This document shows, piece by piece, positions 27,686-37,100 of a stretch of 64,000 nucleotides of DNA. The stretch's first letter is position 1; every line of letters begins with the position of its first letter. The position numbers and the translations under genes are program-made. A model generated the notes under the pieces. The model was not told where the DNA came from. It did no database searches and saw only the letters and a list, made by a program, of their open reading frames with translations. The stretch is from Pseudomonas sp. GM21 (lineage in GTDB: Bacteria > Pseudomonadota > Gammaproteobacteria > Pseudomonadales > Pseudomonadaceae): positions 94,544 through 158,543 of the forward strand of contig NZ_AKJS01000070.1 in NCBI RefSeq assembly GCF_000282215.1, given 5' to 3'.

Positions 27686-30208
27686 ATGTTCCCGATGACT
27701 CCCATCGCGACGGCGCTTGCCCTTTTTTTCTGCGCGACCGCGATCGCCGCGCCAGCGGATAACGGCACTACACCTCGAAGTCTGCTGGCGCAGGCCAAAG
27801 GGTTGCCGACCGAGTTCGAAGAGCACTTCTTTGACGTGCCATTGGCCGTGCGCGTGGAACTTGACCAACAATTTCTTGGTGAGGCGATGGTGGTGTTATC
27901 CCGCGACGATCGCATCACCCTGGTTGACTTCACTGACGTCAGTGACAGTATGATCAAGCCCGGCGAGCGCGACACTTGGTCGGCCTGGCTGAAACAAGGT
28001 GTGGCGCTGGGCGGTTGCGAGGCCAAGTGCCCCGAGCAGCTTCTGGCGGTGCATTACAGTCTGGAAAACTCGCTGCTGTCGATCGCCACGCAAAATGCCG
28101 AGCGTGACGAGCAAGCGCAGCATTACTACACGTTGCCCGAAGGGGGCAGCACCGGTTTGATCGTGCGCAACCAGTTGAACCTCAACGGTGGCCAGAACCA
28201 GGACCTCGGCGGCCGTTACGGGCTGGAAGCCAGCAGCAGCCTGGGTAACTGGACTCAAGCCGTCAACGTTCAGTTGTCACGACTGGGCGGCATCGATAAC
28301 ACGCTCTACCACTCCGTGAATGAGCTGTTCACCCAACGCGAACTTGAAGGCAACTTTCTGCGCCTGGGTCTTTTCACGCCCTCGTCCGAAGGCCTGACCC
28401 GCCAGCCGAATACCTTTGGCACCAGCCCCGACACGGCGCTGGGCGTGATGTATGGCAGTTCCGACAGTCTGGCCCTCAATAACCCGAAGGCGGCGGTTTA
28501 TCCCATTTATGTCACCGCCAATCGCCAGGGGTCGGTGGAGATCTACCGCGACGGTTTGCTGATCAATACCCAGGCCGTGCCCGCCGGTTTGCAAACCCTC
28601 GACACGCGTCCGCTGCCGGGTGGCATCTATGAAGTGGAAGTGCGGCTGATCGAAGACGGCCAAATCACCTCAAGCACCCAGGAACTGATCTACAAGCCGA
28701 ACAATTGGCGCAACCATGACGAACGCTGGCGCTACAACCTCTTCGCCGGCCGTGAATCCAAGGTGCTCAGCAACTGGGACGAACAGGACGATGGCGACAT
28801 GACCGCTGGCGCCGCGTTCAACTACCTGCTGCATCCGCGGGTGATCCTCGGCCTGAGCGGCCGTCAGGTGCGCGACAACCTGCAATACGGCACGTCAGTC
28901 GACTGGTCGATCGTCAATAACGCCAGCCTGTATGCCAACGTCTACCAGACCGAAGACTACGGCACCGGTCTTGACGTGCAGGGGCTCTACTCCTATGGCA
29001 GCGGCAGCCTCGTCGCCAGCTATAACCGCAGCTGGCTCGACACCACAAAACTGTATGACACCCTGCCCGATGGCACGCGGGTGCGGCAGCCAAACGTGTT
29101 TGTCGGGCAAACCAGCAACTCTTCGCTGTCGATCAACCATCGATTGACCAGCAAAAGCTCGGTCAATGCGCGGGTATCCCACAGTGAGGGCAACACCAAT
29201 GGCACGGGAGTGGATCTGGGATGGACCCAGCGCACCCGGCTGTTCGGCAGCGATGCCAACTGGCGACTGTCCCTGTTCGATCGGCCGGGCAGTATCAGTT
29301 CGGATGACGAACGCAACCGCGGTGTCGACCTGAGCGTCAACATTGCCTTGGGCGGCCCCGGTGAACAGCTCTCCGGCAGCATCGGCTCACGCACTGCGCG
29401 CGAGGGCGGTCGGGATAATAACGCTTCGATCTCCTACCGCAAAGACCTGCAGGATCACCTGCTGCAAAATGTCTCGGCCACGGTCCTCACCGACACCTAC
29501 GGCGTGGGGTTGAACGCGATGGGGACGATGCAAACGGACCTGGTCAACGGCGACGGATTTGTCCAGCGCTCGTCCTTCAACAACGACTTCACCGGTGGCC
29601 TGAACCTGGACAGCACCGTGGCCGTCGGCGGCCAGAAAATGGTCGTGACCAGCCAGTACCACCGCAACGGTGCGGGCATGATTATCGATGTCGAATCGGA
29701 CATCACCGACATCGCCTTGCGCGCCGACGATTTGAGCGGCAGCAGCACGGTACTCAAACCCGGGCGCAATTTTGTGCCGATCACCGCCTACAAAAGCAGT
29801 TCGGTCAGTTTCGATTTCGAGGGCAACCATGTGCCTGCCGCGACCATTCAGCCGGCCCGTTCCAGTTATCACCTGAACAAGGGCGGTGTGGGCTATCGCC
29901 AGATCAAGGTCATGCGAACCCTCACCGTACTCGGTCGTTTGATCGACCCTCAAGGCAACCCGCTCAAGGGCCACCACATCATCAACCACGCCAGTCGCGG
30001 CGTGAGTGAAGTGGACGGCTTTTTCTCGATGGAAATGAACGCCGGCTCACCGACCCTGGAAGTGCGCCACGGTGATCAATTGCTGTGTCAATTCCGCCTC
30101 GACCCGAGCAATGGCCGCACGGAAAACAACGTGCTGATGATCGGTGATTTGCGCTGCACGCCGGACACCTTGGCGGATGCAAGTTTTGTGGCTCGAACGG
30201 CGGGTTGA
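27686..30208 (+). CDS. CS1-type fimbrial outer-membrane usher (CfaC/TcfC-like)
   Basis: The usher is the outer-membrane pore and assembly platform. The 840 residues start with a signal peptide (MFPMTPIATALALFFCATAI, cut near AA/AP). N-terminal subunit-chaperone binding region, beta-barrel and TcfC-type E-set-like segments follow. GSVEIYRDGLLINTQAVPAG and LPGGIYEVEVRLIEDG mark the plug/barrel region. The C-terminal part (LGRLIDPQGNPLKGHHIINH, SEVDGFFSME) is the CS1-pilus C-terminal domain. Size and order fit the alpha-fimbrial usher class. Confidence 0.9.
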   Translation: MFPMTPIATALALFFCATAIAAPADNGTTPRSLLAQAKGLPTEFEEHFFDVPLAVRVELDQQFLGEAMVVLSRDDRITLVDFTDVSDSMIKPGERDTWSAWLKQGVALGGCEAKCPEQLLAVHYSLENSLLSIATQNAERDEQAQHYYTLPEGGSTGLIVRNQLNLNGGQNQDLGGRYGLEASSSLGNWTQAVNVQLSRLGGIDNTLYHSVNELFTQRELEGNFLRLGLFTPSSEGLTRQPNTFGTSPDTALGVMYGSSDSLALNNPKAAVYPIYVTANRQGSVEIYRDGLLINTQAVPAGLQTLDTRPLPGGIYEVEVRLIEDGQITSSTQELIYKPNNWRNHDERWRYNLFAGRESKVLSNWDEQDDGDMTAGAAFNYLLHPRVILGLSGRQVRDNLQYGTSVDWSIVNNASLYANVYQTEDYGTGLDVQGLYSYGSGSLVASYNRSWLDTTKLYDTLPDGTRVRQPNVFVGQTSNSSLSINHRLTSKSSVNARVSHSEGNTNGTGVDLGWTQRTRLFGSDANWRLSLFDRPGSISSDDERNRGVDLSVNIALGGPGEQLSGSIGSRTAREGGRDNNASISYRKDLQDHLLQNVSATVLTDTYGVGLNAMGTMQTDLVNGDGFVQRSSFNNDFTGGLNLDSTVAVGGQKMVVTSQYHRNGAGMIIDVESDITDIALRADDLSGSSTVLKPGRNFVPITAYKSSSVSFDFEGNHVPAATIQPARSSYHLNKGGVGYRQIKVMRTLTVLGRLIDPQGNPLKGHHIINHASRGVSEVDGFFSMEMNAGSPTLEVRHGDQLLCQFRLDPSNGRTENNVLMIGDLRCTPDTLADASFVARTAG

Positions 30209-30248
30209 TGGCCCGGCAGAACGTGATTAATCAACGAGGTAAAGGACG

Positions 30249-30989
30249 ATGAAACGTCTGTTGGCAGTATTTGGTTTTTGTTTGATTACCCAGGCAGTGC
30301 AGGCAACACCGAGCATCAATATCGGCACGGTGTACGACTATCTGGACGGTGACAAAAGTACCTTTTTGAAACGGGTTTTCAATGGCGGCGACAGCACGGC
30401 ATTCGTGAAGGTCAACATTCTCGAAATCCTTTATGACGCCGACGGCAAATCGCAGGAAGTGCCGCTCAAGACCAGCACGGATGGCAGCGCCCGTGATGGC
30501 TTGATGGCCAGCCCGGCTCGACTGATCGTCCCGGCCAACGGCATGCAGGGCACGCGATTGTTGTTCATGGGCGAGCGCGACAAAGAGCGCTATTTCCGCG
30601 TGCGTTTTGTACCGGTGGTGCCCGAGAAAGAAGATGAGTTCGCCGTCTCCAGCGAAGAGCGTGACGACTACAAGAAAACCCTCTCCGCCGGGGTCAATGT
30701 ACTGGCGGGTTACGGCGCGGTTTTTTTCGTACGACCCAAGCAGGCACGCTTTGACAGCGCGATCGAAAACGGCGCGGGCACTTACCGGATCCGCAACAAC
30801 GGCAACACGGTCGTGGTGATCGATGAGTTCAAGGATTGCTCGGTTAAAAGCGAGCAGGACTGCCAGCCGACCACCAAGCATCACATTCTCGCCGGTCGTA
30901 CGTTTACCTTCGAAAAACAGGCCGGACGCCAGTACCAGTTCACACTGGTGGAAGGTGCAAGCAGCAAAAAACTCGACGTGAAGGGTTGA
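30249..30989 (+). CDS. CS1-type fimbrial periplasmic chaperone
   Basis: The 246 residues have a signal peptide (MKRLLAVFGFCLITQAVQAT) and two Ig-like domains. The class features are seen in VPANGMQGTRLLFMG and YFRVRFVPVVPEKED (the G1-like edge), and GAVFFVRPKQARF. The chaperone caps pilins in the periplasm by donor-strand complementation. It lies after the usher here, whereas in enterobacterial CFA/I-type operons the chaperone usually comes first. The next gene starts 4 bases after its stop. Confidence 0.87.
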   Translation: MKRLLAVFGFCLITQAVQATPSINIGTVYDYLDGDKSTFLKRVFNGGDSTAFVKVNILEILYDADGKSQEVPLKTSTDGSARDGLMASPARLIVPANGMQGTRLLFMGERDKERYFRVRFVPVVPEKEDEFAVSSEERDDYKKTLSAGVNVLAGYGAVFFVRPKQARFDSAIENGAGTYRIRNNGNTVVVIDEFKDCSVKSEQDCQPTTKHHILAGRTFTFEKQAGRQYQFTLVEGASSKKLDVKG

Positions 30990-30993
30990 TGCC

Positions 30994-31494
30994 ATGACCA
31001 GGAAACTGATCTTAGGGTTGTTGGTGGTTGCTGCTTCGTATGCGAGTCATCCGGCCTTTGCCGCCAGGGAAGTGCATCAGTTCGAAGTGTTCGTGACGAT
31101 CCCGACCCAGGCGTTCTACGTGATTCCCTCCGACCCGACCTGGATCCATCGTGAGCAGCAATTGCCCTGGAACCTGACCGCGTCGACGCTCGGCGGCTTG
31201 CGCAAGTATTTCGACGTCAAGAACGAAGCGGGCTCGATCAAGGCAAGGCTTGAAGGCCGACCGTATCTGTCCAACGGCACTCCGGCCGATGACATTGGTT
31301 TGCGTGTGCTGTTCAACGGCACGTTATTGAGTGAACTCGAGGACAGCGAAGTAGTGTCCCTGACCGACGCCGCCCCCGGCAAACGTGTCTTGCTGGAAAT
31401 CGTCCCGATGCCGCCGGCCGATGGGGTTTACAAGCCCGGCAATTACTTTGGCAACGTCAATATGATCTTCAACGCGGTCATGCCAGGTGCTTGA
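30994..31494 (+). CDS. Second CS1-type fimbrial subunit
   Basis: The 166 residues have a signal peptide (cut after HPAFA) and share the VFVTIPTQAFYVIPSDPTW pattern and overall layout with the major pilin at 27088 (IPTQVFHAQPVNPDF), but are otherwise diverged. Its place between chaperone and tip genes, and low expected expression beyond the attenuator, suggest a minor or adaptor subunit linking shaft and tip. That role is inferred. Confidence 0.8.
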   Translation: MTRKLILGLLVVAASYASHPAFAAREVHQFEVFVTIPTQAFYVIPSDPTWIHREQQLPWNLTASTLGGLRKYFDVKNEAGSIKARLEGRPYLSNGTPADDIGLRVLFNGTLLSELEDSEVVSLTDAAPGKRVLLEIVPMPPADGVYKPGNYFGNVNMIFNAVMPGA

Positions 31495-31518
31495 TAGCGA
31501 TTCTACGAGGCTAAAGGG

Positions 31519-32769
31519 ATGAAGCGTTTTCACAGGTTACGCCGGTGTGCCGGTGCGATGGTTTTGTGTTCGATGTGGCTGCCAACGGTCGGGGCGGAGG
31601 AGGTGTCGATTCAGGCCTCGTTCAAGCCGGATTCGGCGAATCCGCAGCGCAATAAATTCACCAATGACACACCGTCCAGTGGTTACTGCGTCAAATACCC
31701 CGAGCAGTGCCTCGCCAACGAGATGTTTAGCCTGCAAGTGCCGATTCAGTTCTATTCCAATGGACCCATTGCCGCTAATCATGGGAATCCACGTCAGGGC
31801 GCCATGCTGAAAGTCCCGGCGCAGTGGCGAGAATTGACCGTCACCCATGAAGCGACCGGAGAACCGGAGACGGTCAAGGTTCGTATCGCAGGTATTGGCT
31901 CGCGCTATGTCACTGAAGACGTGATCAGTCTGGTGGGTGGTGGGGATGACTACAGGATTGCTCATAATCAACTTTGGGGGGTTAGCTGGGTTCATGCACC
32001 GTCTCCCTGTCTCTACAGCGGCGTGGGGTTTTACACGGCCAATTATTATGGTTTTTTCTGGAAAACCCCGACCGAAGGCTCATGTGAAAAGCAGGCAAAG
32101 TTCAATGTGCCGTGGCTGCGTTATGACTATCTCGACTTTGCTTATGAACTGGTTACTCCCAACCCGTTGGGTATGTCTTCGGGCAAATACCTGGGGGCTC
32201 TGACATACACCCTCGGTCCTCACGGCGATTTCGACATGGGCGACATCATGCAGCCCACCAGCTCGACGCTGACCTTGAACTTCGCCCTGGACGTTCAGCA
32301 CACCCTCAAAGTTGATATTCCACCGGGGGGCAACCGCGTGGAGCTGGTGCCGCAAGGCGGCTGGCAGTCGTGGTTGACGCAAGGGCGCAAACCGACACGG
32401 CTGTTCCGCGACCAGACGTTCAATCTTTCCGCCAGTTCACGTTTCAAAATGCAGCTCGAATGCCAGTACACACAGGATGGACAGCATTGTTCCCTGCGAG
32501 AACCCGTCAGCGGTCACGCTGTTCCCCTGAATGTCAGCGTCAGCCTTCCCCATGGGTTGAGCGATGCCAGTGGGAAACCGGTCAGTCGTTTACCGCTGCG
32601 GATTGACGGCAGTGGTACGGAACTGTTTCAACCGGGCGTTTATGTGGATCGCAAACCGGGAACGCTGCATTTCGAAATTCCCGCCGCTGAAGTCGGCGAA
32701 ATGATTCGTCCAGGTGTGACTCGCCAATACTCGGGCAACGTGACAGTGATCTGGGATTCGGATGTTTAG
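31519..32769 (+). CDS. CfaE/CblD-like fimbrial tip adhesin (copy 1)
   Basis: The 416 residues have a signal peptide (cut near TVGA/EE), an N-terminal adhesin domain and a C-terminal pilin-like domain. The C-terminal domain contains LDVQHTLKVDIPPGGNRVEL and ends YSGNVTVIWDSDV, the CfaE/CblD-family tail. Paired cysteines (SGYCVKYPEQCL; SPCLYSG with GSCEKQ; LECQYTQDGQHCSL) suggest disulfides. A near-identical gene follows 53 bases downstream, with a duplicated ribosome-site region. Confidence 0.88.
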   Translation: MKRFHRLRRCAGAMVLCSMWLPTVGAEEVSIQASFKPDSANPQRNKFTNDTPSSGYCVKYPEQCLANEMFSLQVPIQFYSNGPIAANHGNPRQGAMLKVPAQWRELTVTHEATGEPETVKVRIAGIGSRYVTEDVISLVGGGDDYRIAHNQLWGVSWVHAPSPCLYSGVGFYTANYYGFFWKTPTEGSCEKQAKFNVPWLRYDYLDFAYELVTPNPLGMSSGKYLGALTYTLGPHGDFDMGDIMQPTSSTLTLNFALDVQHTLKVDIPPGGNRVELVPQGGWQSWLTQGRKPTRLFRDQTFNLSASSRFKMQLECQYTQDGQHCSLREPVSGHAVPLNVSVSLPHGLSDASGKPVSRLPLRIDGSGTELFQPGVYVDRKPGTLHFEIPAAEVGEMIRPGVTRQYSGNVTVIWDSDV

Positions 32770-32822
32770 CGGCTCCGTGAACGCAGCCCGGTGCTTGATA
32801 TCGATTTTAGGAGGCTAAAGGG

Positions 32823-34076
32823 ATGAAGCGTTTTCAAGTGTTCCGGCAATGTGTAGGCGCGACTTTTTTATTGTCGGTGTGGCCGTCATCAGCCTGGGCA
32901 GAGGAGGTGTCGATTCAGGCCTCGTTCAAGCCGGATTCGGCGAACCCGCAGCGCAATAAATTCACTAACGACACGCCGTCCAGTGGTTACTGCGCCACGT
33001 ACCCTCAGCAGTGTGTCGACAACGAAATGTTCAGCCTGCGGGTGCCGATCCAGTTCGATTCCAGCGGGCCGATCACGGCCAATCACGCTGATCCGCGCAA
33101 GGGCGCGTGGATCAAGGTCCCGGCGCAGTGGCGAGAGCTGACCGTATTCCATGAAACCACGGGTAAACCGGAGTCCGTAAAGGTTCGCATTGCCGGCATA
33201 GGTTCCAGATATGTGACGGACGACGTGATCGGTCTGGTGGGCGGCGGGGATGATTATCGGCTCGCTCACAATCAACTGTGGGGCAGCAGTTGGGTGAACG
33301 CACCGGCACCTTGTCTGTACAGCGGCGTCGGTTTCTATGCGCCACAGACCTACGGTTTTTTCTGGAAAACCCCTGTGGAGGGTTCATGTGTAAAACAGGC
33401 AAAGTTCGATGTGCCGTGGATGCAATATCAGTATCTGGATTTTGCCTATGAGCTCGTCACACCCAACCCATTGGGCATGTCGTCGGGAAAATATGTCGGC
33501 GATTTGACCTATTACCTCGGTCCCAACAGAGACTTCGACATGGGCGACATCATGCTGCCCAGCAGTCCGACCCTGACCTTGAATTTCACGCTGGACGTGC
33601 AGCACACCCTCAAAGTGGATATCCCACCAGGGGGCAACCGTGTGGAGCTGGTGCCGCAAGGCGGTTGGCAGTCGTGGTTGACGCAAGGGCGAAAACCGAC
33701 CCGCCTGTTCCGCGACCAGACGTTCAATATCTCCGCCAGTTCACGCTTCAAAATGCAGCTCGAATGCCTATACACGCAGGATGGGCAAAATTGCGCTTTG
33801 CGAGAGTCTGTGACCGGTCACAACGTCCCCCTGAAGGTCAGCGTCAGCCTGCCCCATGGCTTGAACGATGCCAATGAGCAACCGGTCAATCGTCGGCCGT
33901 TACGGCTTGACGGCAGTGGCACGGAGTTGTTTCAACCGGGGATTTATGTGGATCGCAAACCCGGAACGCTGCACTTTGAGATAACCCGGGACCACGTCGA
34001 GGAGATGCTCAAACCGAATGTTGCCCGAAGTTACTCGGGCAACATCACGGTCATTTGGGATTCGGAGGTGGGCTGA
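32823..34076 (+). CDS. CfaE/CblD-like fimbrial tip adhesin (copy 2, tandem duplicate)
   Basis: The 417 residues align end to end with copy 1. The segment from EEVSIQASFKPDSANPQRNK and the one around PPGGNRVELVPQGGWQSWLT are identical, as are all the cysteines. Differences cluster in surface-like positions of the N-terminal domain (for example KYPEQCLANE versus TYPQQCVDNE). Both genes share the leader AGGAGGCTAAAGGG/ACGAGGCTAAAGGG before ATGAAGCG. It is last in the operon, converging on the giant NEL gene. Confidence 0.88.
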   Translation: MKRFQVFRQCVGATFLLSVWPSSAWAEEVSIQASFKPDSANPQRNKFTNDTPSSGYCATYPQQCVDNEMFSLRVPIQFDSSGPITANHADPRKGAWIKVPAQWRELTVFHETTGKPESVKVRIAGIGSRYVTDDVIGLVGGGDDYRLAHNQLWGSSWVNAPAPCLYSGVGFYAPQTYGFFWKTPVEGSCVKQAKFDVPWMQYQYLDFAYELVTPNPLGMSSGKYVGDLTYYLGPNRDFDMGDIMLPSSPTLTLNFTLDVQHTLKVDIPPGGNRVELVPQGGWQSWLTQGRKPTRLFRDQTFNISASSRFKMQLECLYTQDGQNCALRESVTGHNVPLKVSVSLPHGLNDANEQPVNRRPLRLDGSGTELFQPGIYVDRKPGTLHFEITRDHVEEMLKPNVARSYSGNITVIWDSEVG

Positions 34077-34121
34077 TGCCAGTCCCTCAATGCGCGCGGC
34101 GAGACTGGCATCGACATGCAT

Positions 34122-37100
34122 CTATTTCGACGGATCGGCCTTTTGCAATGCTTCACGGGTCAAGCGTCTGCTTAACGCCTTTTCGTCATAGCCGATCTCG
34201 TTGAGCAACCGCTCATACACGGCATCGGTCATCTCGGCACCGGTAAGCACCACGCTGTGGGGCACGGGCAGTTGATCGGCGAGATCCTGCAACTGCCGTC
34301 GCAACGGAGCGCGCCGCACTTCAGGCCATCGGGCGGAATGTACCCAGGTACGTTGCGCATCGCGCAACTGATCCAGTAGCTCGGGTTTGCCCCGGTAGAT
34401 TCGAGCGTTACGGCTGTAGGCGTCGGGATAGGCCTCGCGCAGGTACTTTTCCCAGAAGGGTTGTTCGATCATTTCATTGACCAGCCCGTCGCCGACCTCC
34501 ATGGAGATCACGGTGTCAAACGCCGTATCGAGGGTTCTGGCGCTCACACCAGCCGTGGGTTCGTAGAGCATCGTATTGGATTGCCATGGCAGGCCCAGGC
34601 GGTAGGCCAGGCCGGTTTCGTAGGCCAGGTACACCTCGACTTCATCGGGATTGCCCGTTCGGCTGCGGACATCGGCACCGGCGATGTCATCCACCCGCGC
34701 CAGGCGCGCGGCTCCTTTTGCCAGGGTCACCAGCCTGCTCTCCAGAATCGCGGCCGAAGTCGAGAGGGCATAGGCTTCGGTGGTCAGCACCTTGATCCCC
34801 ATGTTATTGAACAACTGGGCACCGGCATCGGCGCAGGTGGTGGGGGCGGAGGTCATCTCAAACAGCTCGGTGCGCAATTCGGCGTCCAGGTCCATGGCCT
34901 CGATCATGCGCCAGACGCGCCCGCTGAGTTGTTCACGCAACGCTCCACCGGCGCGGTAGTCGGCCGATTGCTTGAGTTTCTCGATCAATGCGAAGAAGTC
35001 TTTGGAGCCTGGCTCGCTCATCAAGTCGTGCCAGGCTTCTTCCTTGAACGTGCCCAATCCGGCGACGACCTTAGTCCACCAACGGGAATCATCCGACATC
35101 GGCCAGGCATTGATCGCATGCTCGGCGGCACGGAGGTAGATATGCCCGCGGCTCAAGCCCACCGACTTTCGGTACTCCTCAAAAGCGACGCGGTTTACAT
35201 CGGAGAGCTGCTTGGCGAACAAACGCGTGCGGGCCACGATGCGTGCATCTTCGGAGCCCGGCACCACGGTCGGCAATTCAGTGAGCGGGTTCTCCATCAG
35301 GTCGAGGAAAAACCCCCGTGGGCGGCGTTTCTCGAACAGACCATCAGGCCAGCGCGTCACCCCGGTGTTGCTCAAACTGAGGAGCATCAGGTTGGGCATA
35401 CGCTCGACATTGGGCAGCAGGCCCAGTTCCGGGTTTTCATCGAGCCTGAGTGTTTCCATGCGGGTCAGGTTTCTCAGGATCTCGACGGCGTCGGGTGTCA
35501 GGGTGATGTGGTTGTCCGTCAGGCGCAGGGTGCGCAGAAAGTGCATCTTGTCGATGCCGGCTGGCAAGTGGGCCAGCCGGCAGTCCCTGGCACTGAGCTG
35601 CTCCAACTGAGGGAAGTCTTCCAGCAGGCTGCCGGCTCTGGGGTTGAAGGTTGCCCGGTCCAGCGTCAGTGTGGTGACTTGATCCAGCAGGTGCTGGATA
35701 TCGGGCAACTTGTCCCACCACTGATCGAGGTTGATGACTTTGAGCTCCGCCGACAGATCCAGTGCGTATCCACCTTCGAGGCTGGCGCTGCGCTCACCGA
35801 AGACTATCGATCTTCGTTCAAAACACTGCAACAGTCGGTCGGCGATGAAGCTACCGCCGTTTTGCATGTAGTCAGTAAATTCGGGATTACTCACGCCCTC
35901 AAACGGGTCGCTATAGGACAGTGGCATCCATCTATCCAGGGTCTGTCGCAGCCTCTTTAGCTCGTTCTCCAGCGCGCTCATGACCTCGAACGGCTCCTCT
36001 TTGGCATTCAAGGATCGAGCGAAGGTTTCCACTTCGCGTTTATTCAGGTTGGGGTAGAGATTGCTTACCCGGTCTTCCAGCGTCGCGGCGGGTTTGGAAA
36101 ACAGTGGGCCACGCAGCAGGGTGATCGTTTCCGGGGGCAGGACGGGCACGTTCGGTGGCTCGGCGAGCAGTGTCCTGCGCACGCTGGGCATTTCGGTCTT
36201 GGCCATGATCCATTGCTTGAAGAAAAGGCCTTGTCCGGGCCGGTAACCCAGTGCCTGTCGCCTGTTCGTGGGCATGGCGTGGAGTACCGACTCCATAAAA
36301 TCCTCGGCTTCATGCAGTTTATTGTTGGCGCCGTCACGCACTTCGTATTGGCCGGATTCCTCGCGGATCAGCAGTCGCACGGTCGTCGCGTCATCGGCGC
36401 CGACGCTGCATCGCAGTAATCCGTCGAAGGCTCCTTCGCGCACTTCAATGCGCAGTTCGGCGAAGGTGTCGCTGTGCAGCCGCAAGGTGTTGAGCACCAG
36501 CCTTTCGGTATCCGCCCCCCACTGCGCGTCAGCATAAAAGCCCTCATAGGCGTGACTGAGCCGTGCTTCGAAGGCGGCTTCGCGGGCCAGGGTTTTCAAG
36601 CGCAGCGGCGGGCGCTGTTCTTTTGACAGGCGCTCCAGTTCAGCGCCACGGGCCCCGGTCAGCAGTGTTTCGGCCGTGCGGGCCGTCAGCTCCGGTACTG
36701 TTTGACGGAGCACACCGATACGTGGGTCGTCCGAGGTTTGCCCGGCCTGGTAGAGATAAGTGAAGATGTCTGTCCTGATCTCGCCGGCTTCATCACCCAG
36801 TCGATTACGCAGGGCCTGCACGCGATCACCCTTGGCGACCTGCGGGCCGAGCAACGCTTCCAGCTCGGCCTCGCTCAAGAAGTCGACAACGCTTTGCGCC
36901 AGTTGACCGCTCATGACAGGAGTGAGACTGGTGGCGAGGGTCTGTTCGTCAGTGGCCTGGCCGTTGCCATACTGGTGAAAGGGCCCGGTCAGGTCGGTGT
37001 TCTGGTAAACCTTCAGCGCTTTCTCTGCGGGCCAGCCGTCCAGATAGGTCACCAGAGACTCGAACCAGTAAGCGTTCGGTTCGAGGGGCTGCCCGGCACG

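Noticed and set aside
34461..35960. 499-residue plus-strand frame and several others inside 34.1-39.2 kb
   Set aside because: They are antisense to the NEL/LRR gene, whose own frame shows clear domains. The shadows show none.
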